DNA from: Porodaedalea pini
Taxonomy: Eukaryota; Basidiomycota; Agaricomycetes; Hymenochaetales; Hymenochaetaceae
DNA length: 64,000 nucleotides
Direction of reading: 5' to 3'
NCBI GenBank assembly: GCA_002794775.1
Contig: NBAY01000025.1
Location: 1-64,000 of the forward strand
Part shown: positions 57,248 to 64,000 of the stretch, one piece after another
Layout: the number at the start of each line of letters is the position of its first letter
Position numbering within the stretch: the first letter of the stretch is position 1
Program-made: the position numbers and the translations under genes
The notes under the pieces: generated by a model
Seen by the model: the letters and a program-made list of their open reading frames with translations, nothing else
Database searches by the model: none
What the model was told of the DNA's origin: nothing

Positions 57248-58063
57248 CTACGTCTTTGACTGGGGTTCTCCAATCCACCCCTTTCTTGTTTTGAAAATTG
57301 CTGTGGTAGCACGAGCCATGCATGCTTTGTACAGGTCCGTGTACCTCTGCACGTAATAGTCCGGGTCTGCCAACTTCTGCATGGCATGTTGACTTGGTAC
57401 CATACTCCCTGCCTTTTTTGCCCCTTCCACTATTTTTTCTGCCCAATGTTTTTTCTGTTTTTTCGACATCTAATACAGCATAGCCATGATCAATCTCAGA
57501 TATAAGAGTAGGGAATATAAGATAGGACAGACCTCTTTCCCACTTACATTGTCCTGTATTTCTGCATATGCCTCGTTGAGAGCATGTAGAAATTTGAGTG
57601 CGACATCCACGGTGATTTGTTTTGTGTGCGAGATTGTATCTGCACAGGAGTTCTCTTGGTCGCCATCATTGTTGTCCCTGTTGCCATAGCCATCGCTGTC
57701 CTTGTCACTGTTGTCAGCAACACTGCCAGCACCATCACCATCAGACAAGTCATCTGGCAAGGTACTGGTTATCTCAGACGACCCATGCAACATCTCCGCA
57801 CTAAAAATATGCTACACCAGATAAAAGTAAAAATTTAAGGGGAGAGGATAATTGAGCTTACAATGGTGTTTTTCCCATCCTTCGAACTTTTTTCCCATTC
57901 TATCTGGCACAAAACTGTTGGCAATTGCCCATTTAAGGAAAAGAAATTTTTGTTGTCCGTCTCTTCACCAAGCAGGTGTAGGAGAGCATTCATCTCACTG
58001 GCTATTTCAAATTTTATGCAATGTAAGGTGCACAGCCAGCGTTTGTTAAAAGACACCTCCATG
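57248..58063 (-). pseudogene. Unrecognised gene, 3' part (interrupted by Tigger)
   Basis: Three minus-strand segments join by GT-AG introns. MEVSFNKRWLCTLHCIKFEI with NALLHLLGEETDNKNFFSLN extends to about 57862. An acidic segment follows (LPDDLSDGDGAGSVADNSDK, then VALKFLHALNEAYAEIQDN, to about 57548). The last is a basic C-terminus (KKQKKHWAEKIVEGAKKAG, then PDYYVQRYTDLYKACMAR) ending at 57248. I recognise no family. The first exon is cut at 58064 by the Tigger element. Dropping one TA joins it in frame to an exon at about 60578-60535 (VWIADCKPHCQDLHVYTI). No function is assigned. Confidence 0.45.
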
Positions 58064-58065
58064 TA

Positions 58066-60532
58066 CAGTCGAACCTGTGTATAAGCATTGACCTCGGTGG
58101 ACACATCAGCCAATGCTTATAGACAGTAATGCTTGTCCGCGTTATTGCATAATAAACAAATAAAGTTATTTCCATTTATGGAATGCTGTCTCACGCAATC
58201 CAATGTCAAGACCCACGCGCGCAGGTGAAGACATTTACATTATTTTCAGCTGTTAAATAGTTGAAAAGGACACTTTAAGAGAAATAACTACGAATATCAG
58301 CCTGGTTTAGACCCTTGTTAATCTCCTTCCAAAGCTCCCGTTGCAGCTTTGGTAACAGCTTGTGTGCCTGACTGAACTCTGCACCGGTCCAGCTTTGAAA
58401 AAGCGCATTGAGCTGCGAGAGCGCATGGCAAGCCTCTGGGAGGCTCATGAGTGGCTCTGGTTCTGGTTCTGGAGGTTCTAGCTCAGGAATGTGCTGGCCT
58501 TCCGCCTCCATTTGGTTCAGCCTAACCTGTGAGATAATTTCGTTGTCCGTCCACTCGGCCTCTGTGATTTTCTCACACTCCACATCAAGAAGTTCTTCAA
58601 CCTCCTGCACGTCCTTGGTTCCAGCTTCCATAGAAAGTTCCTTCAGTGCTTCTTCAAGTTCTGTAATGGCCTTCTTGACTCCGACATCCTGGTTTATAGT
58701 TCTGACCGCCGAGTCGGATGTGCCTGTGCTAAGAATACCTGCATGCTTCCAGCAGTTTGCGACGGTTTTCGGTGTTATTAGATCCCAAGCTTCCATAACA
58801 AGACGCATTCCCTGAAGCTGATCGATAAAATATATCTTTTCAGCCCCTTCTTCATAACGACCTGGAGCACCAAGAATGAACAAGCGCCGATAATGTGCCT
58901 TGAATGCACGAATAATCCTGGCGTCCATTGGCTGGATGTGTGACATCATATTTGGGTCAAGGAAAATAACCTCTGTGTTTGTAAGCGCCTTTGGATCGAA
59001 AATGTGAGATGGTGCATTGTCGATTGTGAGGCAAATCTTGTGCTCCTGAGTGCACATATCTCTGTCAAGGTCCTCAAGAAAACTTGATAAAGTTTATTAT
59101 CAATTAATGGATAAGAAATAAAATAAATTTTCACTCACATCTTGAAAACTGAGCCTGTCATCCACGCTTTTTTATTCCAAAAGTAGTAAAATCCAAGATC
59201 AACACCTTCTTTCTTCTGGAAGCACCGAGGTTTACGTGCATGGCCTAAAAAAAGAGGAGCCCTAATATCTGATCCATCCGAGTTTGTAATTAACCCAAGC
59301 GTAATTCGTGTTTTGTCCCCTTTTCCACCAGAAATCTGCTGTGTAGCGAGTGTGCGATCTGGTGGCATCCTATAATAGAGGCCTGTTTCATCGAAATTGT
59401 ATATGTCACATGGTTTGTAACCCAAAAGAGTGGTCTGGAGACGCTTCCGAGCAGCTGCGACATCATCAGGGGAAATAGAAGCGGCCTCACCATGAAGCCA
59501 GATTTCTCAAAGCCCATGTCGTTGCTTGAATGATTCAACCTAGCCATTGGAAAGGGAAAGGCGCAGATCATCCAGGATTCCAAGCTGATTAGCAAATTGC
59601 TCAACTTTGACTTTGAGAACCGCACTCGTAATATTGATTCGGCCTTGAGCAGTATTAACCCAAAATGTAAGTGCTTCCTCCAATTGAGGAAGTTTCACAG
59701 TCTGGGGCCGTGAAAAAAATACAAATTGGGGATCCTCCTGAGCTGCTTTCCGTAATTCATTTTGCTTTGCCATGATATCGTGTACGGTAGACTGGTTAAG
59801 CTTGGGCCATTTAAAATGGAAATGCTCAGCAATTTTGTGCTGCGGTAGATCCTTCCCAGGACCTTTGGCGAAGTTGAGAATTTCAAGCCAATCACCATTA
59901 GTGTAGGAAACACGCTTCTGCACTGGGTGAACAGTGGCTGTAATAGACCGCTTTCCAAAGGTCTTAGGCTTTGCTATTTTCCCATGTGATGGCTTCTTTG
60001 GTGGGGCATCAACTTCAGGAAGTGAAGGAAGCGCAGGTGTGGGAAGTGCAGGAAGCACAGGAAGTGTGGGAAGTGCAGTAAGTGCAGTTGGCTCCGGTCC
60101 GGGGCCAGTGAGAGGTATAGGAGAGCTGTCACGTGAGTGTGACCATTGGATTTCACTGGTATCCTTCAAGGTGCCATCTGGGTTCTGAGCACAACCTAGC
60201 TCCTGAGACATGGTGAAGATAGAGCAGTAAGGGTATCTGACAGGTGTTTTTTTTTTGCTTATCTATCTACTTTCTGCACACCACGAAAATCATTGCTTGC
60301 CAAGCCACAGCCCATCACAAGAGCATCCATATGGGGGTATATGATCACCTGATGACCTCTAGATAAGCATTTTTGGTTTAAATTTTTGTTCAAATCTTAA
60401 TGTCAAATGCTTATGGGGATAATACTTATAGGACCCTGAATTCTCCGCCTACCGAGTTTGGTGGATCAAAAAATCAATGCTTATGTACAGGTAATGCTTA
60501 TGCACCGGTATGCTTATACACAGGTTCGACTG
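58066..60532 (-). mobile_element. Tigger/pogo-type (Tc1/mariner superfamily) DNA transposon
   Basis: Perfect 23-bp terminal inverted repeats beginning CAGTCGAACCTGTGTATAAG (58066) and ending at 60532, each flanked by TA, the target duplication of the superfamily. The subterminal regions hold repeated ATGCTTAT motifs at both ends, likely transposase-binding sites. Length is 2467 bp. It contains one minus-strand transposase gene with two nonsense codons, so it is no longer autonomous. It is inserted in an exon of an unrecognised minus-strand gene. Confidence 0.96.
58275..60211 (-). pseudogene. Tigger/pogo transposase (DDE_1 with CENP-B-like HTH)
   Basis: From ATG 60211: a Pro-rich N-terminus, a helix-turn-helix DNA-binding region (KRVSYTNGDWLEILNFAKGP, then QHKIAEHFHFKWPKLNQSTV) and a second HTH (QLEEALTFWVNTAQGRINIT). 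The DDE_1 catalytic domain has first Asp in YNFDETGLYYR, second in LTIDNAPSH and third in SHIQPMDARIIRAFKAHYR. A 56-bp intron (59083-59138) joins SVFK to IFLEDLDRDM. A long acidic C-terminus (ELEPPEPEPEP) follows. Two in-frame stops, TAG at 59542-59540 and TGA at 59509-59507 (SLSNG-stop-VESFKQRHGL-stop-EIWLHG), block translation between the HTH and catalytic parts. Both are explained by single transitions (TGG to TAG, CGA to TGA). Confidence 0.93.
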
Positions 60533-60534
60533 TA

Positions 60535-61226
60535 TATTGTATAAACATGAAGGTCCTGGCAATGGGGTTTGCAGTCAGCGATCCAGACCTAGAAGCAGGT
60601 TAGCCCAGCATGATCTCAGGTGCTTATTAGTTCTTACCGATCTCCCATTCAACTTCTCCTCTTTCACGATATTCAACGCTTTGCTGGCAGTCACCTTTAG
60701 ATGGTAGTAGTAAATATATTGACTCAGGCAGAAGCGGTAAATGATGAGGGCTTACCAATACAAGTGTGCAGCAGTCAATGACGATGTATACATTGCTGTT
60801 CACACCCAGCTTCCATAGTTTTTCCAGAAAAATGGTACACAAGTCTCCTTGGTGCAGATGCAAGGAGTCTAAAAAGACAATCATTGTGCATGTGAATGTA
60901 TCCTTTGTGAAGTCGCATAGAAACACGTGCTGACAGTCCAATGCGGGCCTAGTCGGCGAGCGGAGGCAGGGGTTCCAGAAATTATAGTCATGCCTGGTCG
61001 GTGAGCGGGAGCGGGTGCTGCAGTAGTTCTTTAGTCGTGCTTGGGAGTGGGGACAGTTCTGGGTTTTCTTGTTACACACGGGTGGGGAGCGGGAGCGAGA
61101 GTTGCGCTCAGTGTCAGTGCGGTGTGTGCAATGCCCAGTGAAGCTGCCCATCTCAAGGGCTTCTTTCAGCTTGAGCTGCTTGTTCATCACTGCAAACCAC
61201 ATGTCTTTTATATGCCAAAAAGGCAC
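60535..61226 (-). pseudogene. Unrecognised gene, upstream part (interrupted by Tigger)
   Basis: The exon VWIADCKPHCQDLHVYTI (about 60578-60535) touches the transposon. Upstream open sequence (61226-60627) includes FLCDFTKDTFTCTMIVFLDS and LEKLWKLGVNSNVYIVIDCC, ending near a GT at 60758. A Ser/Arg-rich stretch with the repeated theme RSRSPT/RSPTR precedes it. The exon order is plausible but not certain. No family is recognised. Confidence 0.4.
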
Positions 61227-64000
61227 CTCAGGTTTCCCTCATCTGTGCAAGTGCACAAGATTAATGAAAGTCCATGCCGAGTTGAGCACATGCCCTCTGG
61301 GGAATGGATAGCAGTGGACGTCGCCACAAACCATGGAGCCACATCATGCATGCTCATTAAGGTCGCACTGGAGACGCTGTCCGTCCATGTTACTGTTAGC
61401 TCTGTCAACAACATGCCATCCGGCGCCAACGTAGTTGTACACGCAGCTTGAATATGACCCAACACCCCATTTCACCTGTAAGACGTCAAGCACGAGTGCG
61501 TGTGATGAATGCAAGTGGGAGACGTACTTTACAGTGAGTGCGGACTGAGTGATCTGCACTAAGCATGGAGTCAGTAACCTGCGAGTAGGGAGGAGAGGAG
61601 AAGATGGCGCTAACTTTTTTTATGACTCCAAGTCAGCCGTGCGAGTATGGTGCGACAAATAGGGCAAGGCATTGCTTTCATGGGACGGATACTGTATCTG
61701 AGTCAGACTGTACGACTGCAACCAGACTGTGGGCATGACAGGCACACACCGCATACATGCTACATGGCCAACTGCGCTACGCATACGCAAGCTCTACAGA
61801 GGTGATATTACAGCTGTTTTCACACCCATATGCATACCTGGATATTCTGTTGTTTGCTCACCGCTTGTGACAGTTTTCATGAATGTCTAATAAAAATTGA
61901 CGGAATATACGCCTGACACATGCTAATATGTTACATGGAGCAGATGGTGTTGCCGATGATCACACTGGCTTTTCCCACATTTTTCAGTGCAATTTATCTG
62001 TGCCATTAATACTAATATTTCCAGGCAAAGAGACATGAAAATGTGAAATAAGGACATTTAGATCAGGGGAGCGAGCAAGCTCCATAAACTATCAAGCCTG
62101 GTTGCAATGTATTGAGAGGTGGAGCAATTCAGTGGGCTGAACAGTGAGACTGTATGACATTGCAAGCGGTGCTGATTGCAGAGTTCCTTGTATTATTGAA
62201 TCTGGTCATAATGTATCGAGAGGTGTGATAATTGGACTTCATGACTGCGAGCAGTGCCGATTGCACACATGTTTCAAGAGGCACAACAATTCAGTGGGAG
62301 GACTAAGCGGTCCTTCACAGAGATGAAGCTGCTCAAGCAGTCGAAGGAGTCCCAAATGGACAAAGGCACAGATATAGAATGTACACAGTACAGTAAGGCC
62401 CACGATAGGTTCATAACGTCCTTTCATCCCAGTCAGGCATTCGTCTTCATCAGCTAGAGTACAACTTTATGTACTGCATGTGGCGTGCATAGTTCAATCG
62501 GCGTACAATTACATACTTTCACCAACAGGGGAGGCAACCACATTTAGCGCAGTTTCCAGTAGTGAATAGGAGCACATCTGAAGACTTTACACAAGCCAAA
62601 TTTGTTGCAGTCTGATCGAAATAGACAGAAAGGAACATCATCCATGGATTCTGTCTCTGTGACGTTAGTGACAGCATCCTACACACCTGGGCTTGTCTCA
62701 AAGATGACTTCACCAGCAAGGACATCTGGCAGCAGGTCTCGGTATCAGGTGGGCAGCACGCATCGTCGCACAAAGCAGCCCGCCATCGAAATGGCAGGTG
62801 GTTCAGGCTCTGCAACAAGTTGTGCCGGTGGGCCTTCGAGGTCAAGCTCAGTACCAAAGTCAGCAATGGGCTCCGCATTGTTGTAAACACACTGAGGGAG
62901 GCCGACTACATCAAATTAGCAAATTTAGAAACATCACCAGTCATAAAACTCACAGTCAGAACCTGTTCTGCTTGCGAATGGGAAGCCCATGCCTTTCTTG
63001 CTTCCCTCTGGCTATTCAAGGCCTTATCCCATATTGCATCTGTCATAACATAGGAACAGGTTCTCTGATGTTGACGGGGCCTGTTTACTGAACTAAACAA
63101 ATGCCTGCAGCCAGGTCATCATACTTCTTTCTTCATTCATTCCAGAACTCCAAGAGCAAAGCTCATTGACGTAGTTTGGGTTGTCTAGGTATACTACAGG
63201 GAAAATGTCACATGAACATGAACTCAGAAAGGGAAATAAAAGAGATAGACTAATCATGGTGTCCTGCATTCTGAACAATGTACATTTCGGCATCATGGCA
63301 GCACGGAGGCATTCTAAGGATTGTGTGCCACCCTCTGGGTCCATCCAGTCATGGTCACTGCCTGCAGGAGTTATAAGTATGAGCAGAAGGGTAAAGAGAT
63401 TAAACTGGATATGTGTGCACAGACAAATCTGACCGGCATTTTGAGGGTGTGTACGTGGTCCACGAGGGGCACGTGTGCATGCGCGAAAGGTGCGAGGATG
63501 CATGCTTGATGAGATTAGAGTCAATAAAAGCCTCAGGAAAGAAAGGAGGTAAAAAACTAACATATGCAGTACTCACCAGAGCCCTTTGTGAAGGTGATGT
63601 TTAGTATATAGTCATGCAGGTTGCGCATCTCCTCTTCTGTAAGGCCGGAGAAGCGGCATGAAGGAATACTGTCTGATGGACCAGTCAACGAAAGCTCTAA
63701 ATAAGAGTTGTATGAAGTCAGAAGAGACACACTTTGCCCACAAGCACAGGCCCAAATACTGTTAGACTCCTGACAATCTGAAATAGACTGCAGCCCTCCT
63801 CCTGCAGGTAGGTGAGCAAACACCTCATCATCGACTCCTTCTCCCACTTCTCCTTCTGCTCTTCATGCACCATCTTCACCTGCTGATTTGTCGCCGGCTC
63901 TGGGGAGCATCCATTCTTGATGCCCATTTTTTCCAAGCACACCCACAGGGCTGAGCAGCACAAGCTTCGCGATGCACTCTGAGTGGTGGTCCACACATGC
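61227..64000 (-). other. Unresolved, possibly decayed coding region
   Basis: Minus-strand open stretches contain complex sequence: CSWSSGMNEERSMMTWLQAF (about 63160-63100), AIWDKALNSQREARKAWASH (about 63045-62985), CRFSGLTEEEMRNLHDYILN (about 63660-63600) and WEKESMMRCLLTYLQEEGCS (about 63850-63790). Frames change repeatedly and no motif is recognisable. They may be exons of the same gene as 57248-61226, or separate remnants. 61600-62100 appears non-coding. Confidence 0.3.

Noticed and set aside
58408..58815. Plus-strand Ser-rich 135-residue ORF
   Set aside because: Antisense of the transposase C-terminus, whose acidic Glu/Pro run produces the Ser/Gly run on the other strand.

Overview
The window looks like nuclear DNA of a wood-decay type mushroom fungus (Basidiomycota, Agaricomycetes, probably Polyporales). 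Protein-coding genes are cut by many short GT-AG introns of about 50-60 bp. The gene set is typical of that group: a polyporopepsin-like aspartic protease, a microsomal P450, a DUF6534 membrane protein, an F-box protein, an ABCB transporter, an HRD3/SEL1L homologue and a Zn2Cys6 regulator. The transposons are Ty3/gypsy chromovirus, Tigger/pogo, hAT-type MITE and fold-back elements. No rRNA, tRNA or CRISPR array was seen.

Layout. 0-1.4 kb: a long fold-back palindrome. 1.44-6.49 kb: a probable non-autonomous DNA transposon carrying captured pieces of prolyl-tRNA synthetase (several copies) and eIF4G, plus a second, related fold-back. 6.6-8.0 kb: an unrecognised spliced gene. 8.74-9.44 kb: a clean MITE with an 8-bp target duplication. 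10.3-20.8 kb: three recognisable genes (ABCB transporter, F-box protein, HRD3-like ERAD protein), each carrying in-frame stops and/or frameshifts. 21-24 kb: gene-poor, with phased repeats and a GC hairpin. 24.3-34.3 kb: the healthiest stretch, with a DUF6534 protein, a low-complexity protein, a Zn2Cys6 factor and an intact P450. 35.8-37.3 kb: a decayed aspartic protease. 38.4-45.3 kb: an HMG-box gene split by a nearly intact chromovirus (38814-45016). 45.9-56.6 kb: decayed cyclin, BTB, Prp8 and kinase-like copies. 57-61 kb: an unrecognised gene cut by a Tigger/pogo element (58066-60532). 61.5-64 kb: unresolved coding fragments.

The main themes are transposition and gene decay. The chromovirus has matching 5-bp target duplications, 413-bp LTRs that differ only at CpG sites, and four in-frame TGA codons in pol, each where the family has arginine; all this points to CpG-directed C-to-T mutation of a young insertion. 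An 11-base primer-binding site just inside its 5' LTR is exactly complementary to the predicted 5' end of its own transcript, the hallmark of Tf1/sushi-type self-priming. Pieces of core housekeeping genes (Prp8, eIF4G, prolyl-tRNA synthetase, cyclin) occur here as broken duplicates that keep introns, so they were copied as DNA and not through mRNA.

Splice sites were read by eye. Exons are exact for the P450 and for the zinc-cluster exons, and approximate elsewhere. Some single-base lesions could be assembly errors.
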